From positions 796,001 to 856,000 of the forward strand of contig WPIO01000101.1 in assembly GCA_009760855.2 (NCBI GenBank): a stretch of DNA of 60,000 nt, written 5' to 3'. The number at the start of each line of letters is the position of its first letter. The first letter of the stretch is position 1. Positions 39,716 through 48,689 of the stretch are shown here, piece by piece. The notes under the pieces were generated by a model. The model did not search any database. It was not told the DNA's origin and saw nothing but the letters and a program-made list of their open reading frames with translations. This DNA is from Cristatella mucedo (lineage: Eukaryota; Bryozoa; Phylactolaemata; Cristatellidae). The position numbers were made by a program, and so were the translations under genes.

Positions 39716-40247
39716 TAAAAAAGTTCCTATATATATTTAGCGACGAATAGTATATTGCAAAGCCACTGCGAAGGACTAATAAGCGTGAATAAAAACTAGG
39801 CGGTTAAAATCGTGTGCTGTTGCATGCTAATGCTTCACCGCCCCATCCGCAGTAAAGTCCGTCCTATGCCAGAGTTAACAAAGGGATCCAAACAAAACTA
39901 GCTACGGCAACTTTCAGCGTTCGGATTTCACCACCTCGTCAGGCTCTAACAACGTACGTTGGTACTAAGGATGTTTTAGATGCCTGCTTCACAGCTGTCG
40001 TTTTCGTCCCTGAAGCGCATACGCAATTCATTCCCGGTTGATAAGATGCCAATTAAGCAACGGCAAAAAGACAAAAAGCATCCCAGGAGAAGCAACCCTC
40101 CCCCCGGGCGTCCGTCGCAGCAGCAGCAGCAGCAGTTTGTAGAGCGCCAGTCTCGAAGAGAGCTACGAAAAAAATCACACGCGACCGGATGTGGATACAA
40201 CCGGCAGCTCAGGAAGAGCGACCACTTCGATGAGCACATGTTGCCAT

Positions 40248-40392
40248 GTTGGTTTTGTTCAGCGATTTCCCGGTGCCCTCGCCCCGACCAAGGTCTGGCT
40301 GAGGTCGTGGGCTCTTGCCCCGGGACAAATGTGACGTGAATAAATAGAGATTAAGTTCTCTTGAGGCGCTATACAAATGAATTATATATTAC
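40248..40392 (+). mobile_element. tRNA-derived SINE, copy 2
   Basis: The tRNA-like head (GGTTTTG…CCGGTG…CTCGCCCCGACCAAGG, then GTGGGCTCTTGCCCC as B box) is followed by TAGAGATTAAGTTCTCTTGA and GGCGCTATACAAATGAATTA. The tail closely resembles the LINE A 3' end (AAGAGATTAAGTTCTCTGAG, GGCGCTTTATCAAGTG). Confidence 0.7.
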
Positions 40393-41057
40393 ACATTATC
40401 TTCAATCAGGGCTAAAGTAAGAGACACATACAGAGTACCAGCATCCAGTCTCATACCTTCACGTAAATAATACACTCTTTCTTCCGACGCCGTATATCGC
40501 CGTATAGGCAAAGGGTCGTACAACCGCTGTTCTGACTCGAATCGTTTAGCCATACCAGATAGAGTTCTCGCCTCCTGACATAGAGCGCTCTAACGTGCAT
40601 TCTTGTTCGTTGCAGAATTCTTCCGAAAACCGAAATTCTTGCGAACATCGTATACGGAAACGATACAGCTAAGACCTGTTTAAAGTTATTCTGATTGTAT
40701 TTTGACCGTAGCGCGTAAGAAATTACGTGCCTATGGACATCTAAACGCTTATCGCTTCGGGCTGCTGGGTCTCCCACGCCGGCGGCTGCATTAGCTACGC
40801 CGGCGGCTAGTAACCTACTTGTTAGTTATGGTCGTCAGCAGCTGCTATCGCTTCGTCATCGTATATCAAATGCATTCCTAGATATTAATGTTGTCGCTAA
40901 GATTCATGAACTATGCATTAACAAAAGGAAAGCACCCCGTAGCCGCCGCGGTGGCCGGAACCGCCAGCTTAGACGCTGCTCGTTTGGTATTCCTAGCATT
41001 GTCTCGAACCGCTTAGCACGCTCCCCCGCATGCGTCACTGTAAATCTCTCAAACTTA

Positions 41058-41747
41058 GTGGTCATCAGGCCTGTTGTAACCCAATCGGCCAGACTTAACG
41101 CTTGCCTTTGGAATCATCGCTCAATGTGCAATAAACCTCTAGTAATAAACGACCTTATTTCTGAAAATGGTATCGACCTGCTCGCCCTAACTGAAACTTG
41201 GCTGAAATCGATAAACTGCCCGACAATTAAAGACGCTACTTCATCTGGTTTCACGTTCTTTCACACCCCTAGATCAATCAAAACTGGAGGTGGAGTTGCT
41301 ATGATTGTGCGCTCGAAATTCAACTTCAAGCCATTTCCGGTACCCTCGAAGCAGTCTTTTGAATCAATTGTCCTGGTCTCACCCAAAAACAAGCTATCGA
41401 TACTGGCAGTAGTCTATCGCCCACCAGATACCAAATCCTCCTTTATCTCAGATTTCTCCGATTTCATTTCGATTCTGTGTGCAAGAAATCGATCCTTCCT
41501 CGTTATGGGTGATTTCAACGTTCACTTTGATAACTTATCTGACGCTTTCAGCACCGAATTTCGTACATTGACAGACTCATTATCTCTTGTGACTCATGTG
41601 CATGGCCCTACCCACATCAAGGGTCACACACTCGACCAAATTTTCTCATATAACTGCACTTTGTCATCACCAGTTATCACCAAATCCTGCTTATCTGACC
41701 ACATGCAGATCTCATTCAATCTACAGTGTGCCCACATTCTCCTCTAA
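41058..41747 (+). CDS. LINE A endonuclease domain (AP-type), frame-shifted from the RT
   Basis: This frame encodes an exonuclease-endonuclease-phosphatase fold with its usual motifs in order: LWNHRSM, ALTETWL (catalytic Glu), VYRPPDT, MGDFNVHFD, and TKSCLSDHMQ with the SDH catalytic pair. It nicks target DNA to prime reverse transcription in this class of element. The frame is open upstream (no stop back to about 40731), including an Arg-rich stretch typical of the N-terminal region of these proteins. It ends at TAA 41745-41747, just after the SDH motif, because of a frameshift in about 41720-41745; the downstream protein continues in another frame. The copy is therefore broken unless frameshifting occurs. 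Confidence 0.8.
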   Translation: MVIRPVVTQSARLNACLWNHRSMCNKPLVINDLISENGIDLLALTETWLKSINCPTIKDATSSGFTFFHTPRSIKTGGGVAMIVRSKFNFKPFPVPSKQSFESIVLVSPKNKLSILAVVYRPPDTKSSFISDFSDFISILCARNRSFLVMGDFNVHFDNLSDAFSTEFRTLTDSLSLVTHVHGPTHIKGHTLDQIFSYNCTLSSPVITKSCLSDHMQISFNLQCAHILL

Positions 41748-43923
41748 AATAACCTGTGAATCGCGAAACCTCAAGACCCTTGACATCGATGCTGTCCGTG
41801 CGAGCATATCTGATTCACCTTTGCTGCTCAGTCCTCCCTCCGATCTGTCATCACTGGTAGATTGCTACAACACGACACTAGCTGACACGCTCGACGAGTT
41901 TGCACCTTTGACAAAGCGAACTGTGCGCCCCCGCCCAGACGGCCTATGGTTTACCACAGACATTAAACTAGCCAAGTCTACTAAACGAAAGCTTGAAAAG
42001 GCATACAAAAGATCCGGACTAACTGTCCATCGACAGGCATATGAAGACTACTGTAGGTCGTACCAATCGATCCTAGCAAAGGCTAAGTCTAGCTTCTATA
42101 GAAACATTGTTGAATCACAGATGCACAATGCAAAAATGCTGATGTCGACAATAAACCATCTCCTCAACCGTTCCCAGGTTAGCTCCTTACCTGATGATCC
42201 TTGTGATGATCTAGCCTATCGCTTCTCTCGATTCTTTGTGCAGAAGATAGACAAAATCAGGGAATCCATCCCTGCGATGACAACCTTCCCACTAGAATGC
42301 TGTTCCTCGGTTCCTGGCTGCGCCTCAATGTCTGCATTTAAACAGGTCACTAGTGATGTAGTCCTAAAGCTCGTATCTCAATCAAAGAAGACAACAAGTC
42401 CACAGGACCCTATTCCCACTGTCCTGCTCCTACGTTGCATTGATCTGTTGCTGCCATGCATAACCAAAATCATTAATATGTCATTAGCCTCAGGTCAGGT
42501 CCCAGCACCTTTCAGAAAAGCTGTAGTCAGGCCACTTCTCAAGAAAGCTACACTTGACCAAGAGAACTTAAGCAACTACCGCCCAGTCTCCCTTCTACCA
42601 TTCCTATCAAAGACACTGGAACGGGTCGTGGCAGACCAGCTGAACTCGTATATCGAAACCTCACACCTTGCTAGTAAGTTCCAGTCTGGCTTTAGAGCTA
42701 ATCACTCCACAGAGTCAGCATTGCTTCGGGTATACAACGACCTACTTAGGAATGCAGACATGGGTAGAGTGTCTCTTCTTGTTTTGCTCGATCTTTCGGC
42801 AGCTTTTGATACCATCGATCACAAAGTACTTCTAGAGCGCCTCTCATCTCGCCTGGGCATCACTGGCACTGCTCTGCAGTGGTTCAGGTCCTATCTCAGT
42901 GGGAGACTCCAGAGTGTTGACGTGAATGGACAAAGATCATCTGAAGTACCTCTAAAATATGGAGTACCTCAGGGCTCTGTGCTAGGTCCGGTCCTTTTCA
43001 CCGTTTATACTCTCCCTCTCGCTGATGTGATTGCCAAGCACAATCTAGGCTTTCACTTCTATGCGGATGACACTCAGTTGTACCTTTGCTTTGATCCCTC
43101 CCAGCCTTCGAGCACCTCAAATTCTCTCAACTCACTTGCTGCATGCATTGATGACATCCGATCATGGATGGCAGCAAATTTTCTAAAACTAAACGATGAT
43201 AAAACTAACTTACTAGTTATGGGCAAACCTAGTGTTATTCAGAAATTGGAAAGGCTGACTTTCAAAATTGGCTCTGCCAGCATATCTCCAGTTGCATCAG
43301 CTCGAAATCTAGGTGTCATATTCCAAAGCGACCTCTCGTTAGACGACCACATCAGCTCCACAGTCAAATCAGCCTATTTTCAGCTTCATAACATTGCTAA
43401 AATTAGGGCTTGTTTAGATAAGGATACCACGTCCAAGTTGGTCCATGCATTCGTGACATCTCGTCTCCACTTCTGCAACTCACTGTTTACTGGCCTACCA
43501 GCATGTGCGATCAGGCGATTGCAGCTGGTGCAAAACTCTGCAGCTAGGCTTGTCTGTCGTGAGCGTCGCAGTTGCCACATTACTCCACTTCTCGCCGACC
43601 TGCACTGGTTACCAGTCAAGCAACGGATTGACTTCAAGGTTTTGTCGCTCACTTTTAGGTCTCTTCATTCTATGGCTCCAGCCTATCTTTCAGATATACT
43701 ACCCCATCAGGCAAAGCATCGTACCACTCGCTTTTCGAAATCCAACAGTCTAGAAATACCTCGTACAAACCTTAAATCCTTTGGAGACCGTGCATTTAGC
43801 TCGTATGCTCCCACAGCCTGGAACTCCCTGCCAACCTGCATCAGAACATCCCCTGACCTGACCACATTTAAAAGAAACTTAAAAACATACCTATTTAGGA
43901 CAGCATTTAGTGGGTCCTTGTGA
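41596..43923 (+). CDS. LINE A reverse transcriptase (775-codon frame)
   Basis: Real homology starts at about 41730, where the upstream endonuclease frame is lost. The domain includes NYRPVSLLPFLSKTLERV, then LLDLSAAFD (first catalytic Asp, about residue 405). GVPQGSVLGPVLF follows, then [10 protein letters not shown] with the YADD box at residues 489-492, and KLNDDKTNLLVMG. The C-terminal region carries LHWLPVKQRIDFK and a conserved RTNLKSFGDRAF segment. The order and motifs are those of CR1/L2-group LINEs. The frame has no stop over about 730 codons, so this copy is young apart from the one frameshift. Confidence 0.88.
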   Translation: MCMALPTSRVTHSTKFSHITALCHHQLSPNPAYLTTCRSHSIYSVPTFSSKITCESRNLKTLDIDAVRASISDSPLLLSPPSDLSSLVDCYNTTLADTLDEFAPLTKRTVRPRPDGLWFTTDIKLAKSTKRKLEKAYKRSGLTVHRQAYEDYCRSYQSILAKAKSSFYRNIVESQMHNAKMLMSTINHLLNRSQVSSLPDDPCDDLAYRFSRFFVQKIDKIRESIPAMTTFPLECCSSVPGCASMSAFKQVTSDVVLKLVSQSKKTTSPQDPIPTVLLLRCIDLLLPCITKIINMSLASGQVPAPFRKAVVRPLLKKATLDQENLSNYRPVSLLPFLSKTLERVVADQLNSYIETSHLASKFQSGFRANHSTESALLRVYNDLLRNADMGRVSLLVLLDLSAAFDTIDHKVLLERLSSRLGITGTALQWFRSYLSGRLQSVDVNGQRSSEVPLKYGVPQGSVLGPVLFTVYTLPLADVIAKHNLGFHFYADDTQLYLCFDPSQPSSTSNSLNSLAACIDDIRSWMAANFLKLNDDKTNLLVMGKPSVIQKLERLTFKIGSASISPVASARNLGVIFQSDLSLDDHISSTVKSAYFQLHNIAKIRACLDKDTTSKLVHAFVTSRLHFCNSLFTGLPACAIRRLQLVQNSAARLVCRERRSCHITPLLADLHWLPVKQRIDFKVLSLTFRSLHSMAPAYLSDILPHQAKHRTTRFSKSNSLEIPRTNLKSFGDRAFSSYAPTAWNSLPTCIRTSPDLTTFKRNLKTYLFRTAFSGSL

Positions 43924-44160
43924 TTCGTACTCGATGTGCTTATGCGTGCTGACACTGTGCATGCTGCCACTAACCACATTTGCATGCTGACCCAGTGCAT
44001 GTAACCCCTAACCATGTTATTCATTTTGTTTGTTTTTCAAGCATGATTTTACTTACTATTCTATTGCGTATCACTTTGCAGCAAATGTAAAACGCCTAGA
44101 AAGAGATTAAGTTCTCTGAGGGCGCTTTATCAAGTGCAATATTATTATTATTATTATTAT

Positions 44161-44485
44161 ACCGCATACGAACCTCGTGACCGTTGGAGACCGTGCCTTT
44201 AGCTCCTATGCTCCCAAAGCCTGGAGCTCACTTTCAACACACTTCAAAGCGTCTCCTGACGCGACTCAATTTAAAAAGAAGCTTTAAACGTAACTGTTTA
44301 TTACAACATCTGGTGTGCCTTTGTGATTAGTTCTGTGTGCGCATGTACCTGCTCACACTATGCTTGCTGCTTGTAGATGTTCGTATCAATCATTTGGGAA
44401 TGGCTACCATACAGCATCTGTAAAGTGCCTGAAAAGAGATTCAGGTTTCTGACGGCACTAAACAAATGTGTTATTATTATTATTT
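44161..44485 (+). mobile_element. Second LINE A 3' fragment abutting the first
   Basis: Directly after the (ATT)n end of the main copy, sequence matching about 43770-44160 starts again (ACCTCGTGACCGTTGGAGACCG) and ends in its own (ATT)n at 44471-44484. It is an older, more diverged 5'-truncated copy. Confidence 0.75.
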
Positions 44486-44573
44486 TCGGTTTTCCGATTT
44501 AAATACACGGAGCTTCAACCACTGTCTGCAGCTGTGCTACATTGGCTACCTTATCACCATTGAAATCATCTTG

Positions 44574-44801
44574 ATGAAGCGTGCGCCTTCCTTAGCATGC
44601 TTACGTTTCTGCTTCTTACTGATCTCAGCATTAGTCAGTCTTCACTTCGAGCTATCCGCAGATTGCAGTTCCGAAAACACTACCGGTAAGCTTTGCCTGA
44701 AAGTTGTGTGTCTGAAACCAGAGCTGAAGGACGTTCGCTATAAAGGTAACCACCCACTGAATGACGTTCGCTATAACGGTAACCGCCCGATGTATTTATA
44801 A
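44574..44801 (+). CDS. Candidate small secreted peptide precursor (75 aa)
   Basis: Starting at the ATG at 44574, residues 1-27 (MKRAP, then a hydrophobic core around LRFCFLLISALVSL) look like a signal peptide. A short Cys-containing part (DCSSENTTGKLCLKVVC) follows, then two tandem units, DVRYKGNHPLN and DVRYNGNRPMY. The DNA repeat unit is 33 bp. A strong donor-like CCG|GTAAGC at 44687 could instead end an exon here. I recognise no family, and expression evidence is lacking. Confidence 0.3.
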   Translation: MKRAPSLACLRFCFLLISALVSLHFELSADCSSENTTGKLCLKVVCLKPELKDVRYKGNHPLNDVRYNGNRPMYL

Positions 44802-44915
44802 GGCTCACTAGCTAAGTAAGTATTATCCTGATTATGAGCTATTGGAAGCATGTTCATTCACGCAATTCGGTCAAGTCCATGAGCCTACGTTAGCTTAAGC
44901 ACTCAAGCCTTTAAG

Positions 44916-44962
44916 CAGTGCTTAAGTGGACTTAAGCACTGCTTAAGTCCACTTAAGCACTG
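44916..44962. repeat. Perfect 21-bp inverted repeat
   Basis: Arms 44916-44936 and 44942-44962 are exact reverse complements with a CACTG loop. Each arm contains nested CTTAAG words, so several alternative hairpins are possible. Two more TTAAGC-type words occur just upstream. Confidence 0.92.
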
Positions 44963-46190
44963 TGCCTGAATTCGCTGAAGTTTAGCCGGGAATTTCCTTG
45001 AGTGTCCAATTTTGGCAGAGCAAGCAACAGCAGTTCAGCACTTAGCCATTCAATTCTTCGGACAGTGCAGGCATAACAGCCGTCCAAATAGAAGTGCAAA
45101 CTTCTGCATAACATTCAGAAGCACAGTCGCAAGCACTGAAAATTGCACAAGACGACTGCTAAGGCTTCTCAGAAAGAGGCTCCTCCGATACTTCCGACAC
45201 CGGCTGTTGAGAGCAGGCTGAGGTGGCGCCTGCTGTACTAATGTCCTCTGTGGAAAACGAAGCTCGCGCGTAGCAGTGCCAGTCCTTGTGTGCCCTTGTC
45301 AGTCCTTACTAGTCCTTGCTAGAGTGCGATGCCAGGTGCTGCAGCATGAAGTGCCACGAAGCGCGGCGGCAAGCGAGTCGCACGTCGCAGGACGCAGCTC
45401 TTCTGACGCTACACATACTAGGGTTGCAATTACGACGGTGCAGGAACCAGGCACGCGTTTTCATTTAAACGACGACACTGCCCCTGATCGTTGTACGAGT
45501 GGGCTGTGACACTCGATGTGCTAGGCAGTCGGGATGTGCTATTGGTGATTGTTATGTCAAGTGAGTCGGGGGCATTTCGGTGGGCGAGAGGGAGGAAGAG
45601 AGTCGTGCTTCGCCCTGCTCTGTGAGTGGTGTAGCTCGTCGGCTAGCGTTCTGTGCTATTCGCGACGATAACTCAAGCTACAAGGCAGCCATTAACCTTA
45701 ATGTAAAATGGAAGTACAACGCATAGCGTACATACGTATATTTTCAAAGCCGAAGGAGAAGGATGAGCATACAGCACCAGATCAGGCACACACAACCTAC
45801 CGTATCCCAAAATGCAACTGACGGACTGTTACTCGCGTTGGGGTTTATTGGCTGCACAACAAGATATTATGGCCCAACCGGTTCCTAATCACTACACCGG
45901 TAATTCATGAACCGTGACAATATCTAGGCAGGTAAAATAAAGTTGATTTCGCATGCTAACGTTGCACAGTGAAGTGCAAATTCAGCCCTTAACGATATTC
46001 TAGCGAGGAGACCAAAATTGCCGAATGACATTTTGATGTTGTGTGCCAAAAGCAATGGCCGCCTGACATTGCCAAAAAGATTAGGCCCAGTGAGACTTTT
46101 GGAACAAGGGAATTCCTTTAAATAGCACTACTGTCAAATATGAAAGCCCAGTGCCTGGGAGCGGGGTACGCAGCTCCGCATCGTAGCCAT
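44963..46190. other. Intergenic stretch with no recognised feature
   Basis: Only short frames without motifs are seen. Confidence 0.45.
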
Positions 46191-46194
46191 TCGA

Positions 46195-46278
46195 TAGTGC
46201 TTCCTTTGCTGCAAATGTAAAGTGCCTAGAAAGAGATTGAGTTCTCTGAGGGTGCTATAATAAATTTATTATTATTGT
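46195..46278 (+). mobile_element. LINE A 3' tail-only fragment
   Basis: GCAAATGTAAAGTGCCTAGA, AAGAGATTGAGTTCTCTGAG and an ATTATTATTG end match the family A terminus over about 80 bp, with nothing of the coding region. Confidence 0.75.
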
Positions 46279-48000
46279 TAGCAGTAGTAGCAATAAAAGA
46301 CGCTTGAGAAGCGCTCAAGAGTAGCCAAACTCAGTTAAATTATATCAAAGCTGTTGATAAAAACTTGCGGAGGCGAAACATGTGTGTGGAGATATCCACG
46401 AGGCAAGCATTGCCCAGCGTCATTGCTCTGACGTAGTAATCCACCTTGGCGCAACGTGGTGCCTTTTTGGCTACTTAATTTGCACTCAACTAGCAAGCCC
46501 CTGAGACTATGCGCAGCTAAGTCCTCTTACGTGGTTCCAATCCATACGGAAGCCTTCTAGTCTAGCACGGAGATGTGTATTCCAGCTCATCAGTGTAGTC
46601 CAGCTCAAAATCCTTCACGACAGTGCATCGAAACTTGACGGCTAGGCCTCTAGTATTTTCAAATTTCAAGTGACTCCTGGCAAGCCAGCTTACATTTAAA
46701 TTACTGCTCGCCAATTTTTTGACTGCCTCTTCTCTCACCTCAACTCGTCACTAAGAAAAAAAAAAGGCTTAATCGGATGCGAGCGGGCGATGGCATTCAC
46801 CCGTCGCGCGAGCAGCTTTCGTTTCCCAGTGATCCGCGTGACTCTGAATAGTTGCTTAGCTAACAACAGGGCCCCACTCGGTCTCAGCTTACCCGGCTCT
46901 GGCCTACGGGTGGGCATCTGTAATCGGCAGCAGCGGCAGCCGGAGCAGAAGAAGCAGCAGCTACGGCCGCTGTGGCAGCGGCCGTAGCTGCAGCAGCCGC
47001 AGCAGCGGCGACGGTAGCTGCGGTAGCTGCGGTGGAGATGGCAGTGGCGACAGCAGCAGCCTTGTCACCCATCGATGCCCTCTATCTCCCTCGAGCGTGC
47101 TCGGCAACGTTGCCTCGCAAACCACACAATCAATGCTGGCAAATCCGGTGCTACCAAACAGCAGAGTCGTCTCTCGGGCGCTCAGCGGGGAGCCTAATAT
47201 CGAGGATCGGAACGAACATTCTCACTATCGATGAATCGCAGGGCCGTCTCGAGAGTCTTGCAATTTTCCTTGGCCATAGCACCGCAGCCACAATAACGGT
47301 AATAGTAGCGATAATTAGATAGTCAATAATAAGCTCGACGGCTTACCGCAATCCAAAGCAGTCCACCTTAGTTGTGAAAGAATTAACCTAAAATAGGCAG
47401 CGCGAAGGTCGATTTTCCAGTGAACATTTTAGTTCGTGGTCGTTTTAATGTACCCTCCAAATTTCATGCCATCATGCTCGCGGGTTCTCATCCAAATGGG
47501 CTCCCAAAAGACGCTAGCCGCTACCGCGATTCGCCGCAAATCCACAAGAAATTGTCTGCTCTAGGCCAAAATCTGGATAACATATTAAAGTACATTATTG
47601 TTCAAGTGCACCGACTAAATTTGCAGTCACTTCGCTGTGCGTTCTCGTGCAATTCCCAGCAATCGACTGCAGCGCACCAACAACGTGGAGACCACACCTC
47701 AGTGTCACGATGCAGTGACGTATAATCCATACATTAATGGCAGACGATGCAGCAGCGTACGTAAAATCCAAGCCTAGGATCTACGACAAGCAAACTCTAC
47801 GCAAAGATTTCATTGTCGCTGCAAAGGCGATAGCTTTAGAAACAGCCTCCTGGTTCTTGCTCAAATGACATTACTATCTACATTATGCCGTTACATTCAG
47901 GCACTAGGGGCCTAAATAAAGTGACGAGTCATTGCATTCCGACCTAGCAATCTAACAGGACGCTCAAAAATACATGTGGTTCCCGGTCCTTTACTCCATG
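46279..48000. other. Intergenic stretch with a GCA-rich block, no recognised gene
   Basis: An imperfect GCA/GCC-rich block at about 46926-47062 contains a 14-bp perfect hairpin (46958-46971 and 46977-46990, loop GTGGC). The Ala-rich frames over it are due to the repeat. Confidence 0.45.
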
Positions 48001-48004
48001 ATTA

Positions 48005-48065
48005 TATGTATAGAAAGTCTTTTAAATAGCACTCTAAGAGAACTCAATCTCAATTCAGGCACTGC
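48005..48065 (-). mobile_element. LINE/SINE tail fragment
   Basis: On the minus strand it reads GTGCCTGAATTGAGATTGAG, TTCTCTTAGAGTGCTATTTA, which matches the shared LINE A/SINE 3' tail with several changes. Confidence 0.5.
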
Positions 48066-48192
48066 ATAACTCGCGGAAACAGAAGCAATGACCAATGGTT
48101 AATGAAAAGGCAAGGCATCGTGCACAGGAAGGCATGTAAAAGCACACAATTATCATGCCAAGACAAGAAAGAAAAGAAAAAATACTCAACAC

Positions 48193-48482
48193 CAGTGGTT
48201 ACCAACCTTCCTAATGCCACGACCCTTTAATACAGTTTCTCATGTTGTGGCGACCCCAACTATTAAATTATTTTCGTTGCTACTTCATAACGGTTATTTT
48301 GCTACTTTGTATCGTAACGTGAATATCAGATTTGCAGTATATAGTTTGATTGTTACAAAGTCAACATAATTGAAGCATAGTGATTAATCACAAAAACAAT
48401 ACGCAATGGTCTTAAGCGACCCGCCGGTCTTAGACGACCCCAAAGGGATCGCAACCCACAGGTTGAGGGTTGAGAACCGCTG
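48193..48482 (+). mobile_element. SPIN/URR1-like hAT MITE, copy 2 (290 bp)
   Basis: This is the most complete copy: CAGTGGTTACCAACCTTCCT at the left end, and GGTTGAGAACCGCTG at the right end as the inverted terminal repeat. The middle holds GTGATTAATCACAAAAACAA and AGCATAGTGATTAATC, both characteristic of SPIN-type elements. The 8-bp flanks CTCAACAC and CTCAAGAC match at 7 of 8 positions, a good target duplication. There is no transposase. Confidence 0.88.
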
Positions 48483-48689
48483 CTCAAGACTGAAAGCTGC
48501 TGGTTTTAAGGACCGCAGGTTAGTAAATCGTGCACATGAAGGCAAGATATTCAGAAAAAAGACAGAGCCACTGGAGTGCTATGCAAATTATGATAATCTT
48601 ATTTCATGTATCTTCTTTTGTCACTCCACATAGCAACAAAGGCTGAGTTGCAGTTGTGCCCACTCAAAGGCGAATCAGCTTTCGGTGCG

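Larger units (their letters stand above)
40740..44160 (+). mobile_element. LINE family A (CR1/L2-type), nearly complete copy
   Basis: It contains the endonuclease and reverse transcriptase coding region, a short 3'UTR and an (ATT)n terminus at 44141-44160. The 5' limit is uncertain; the endonuclease frame is open back to at least 40731. No separate ORF1 is visible upstream, so the copy may be 5'-truncated. It is the reference for the other family A fragments in the window. Confidence 0.88.

Noticed and set aside
39980-40339. 119-codon frame with a run of six Gln
   Set aside because: The Gln run is a short CAG repeat, and the C-terminal third is the tRNA-derived SINE in translation.
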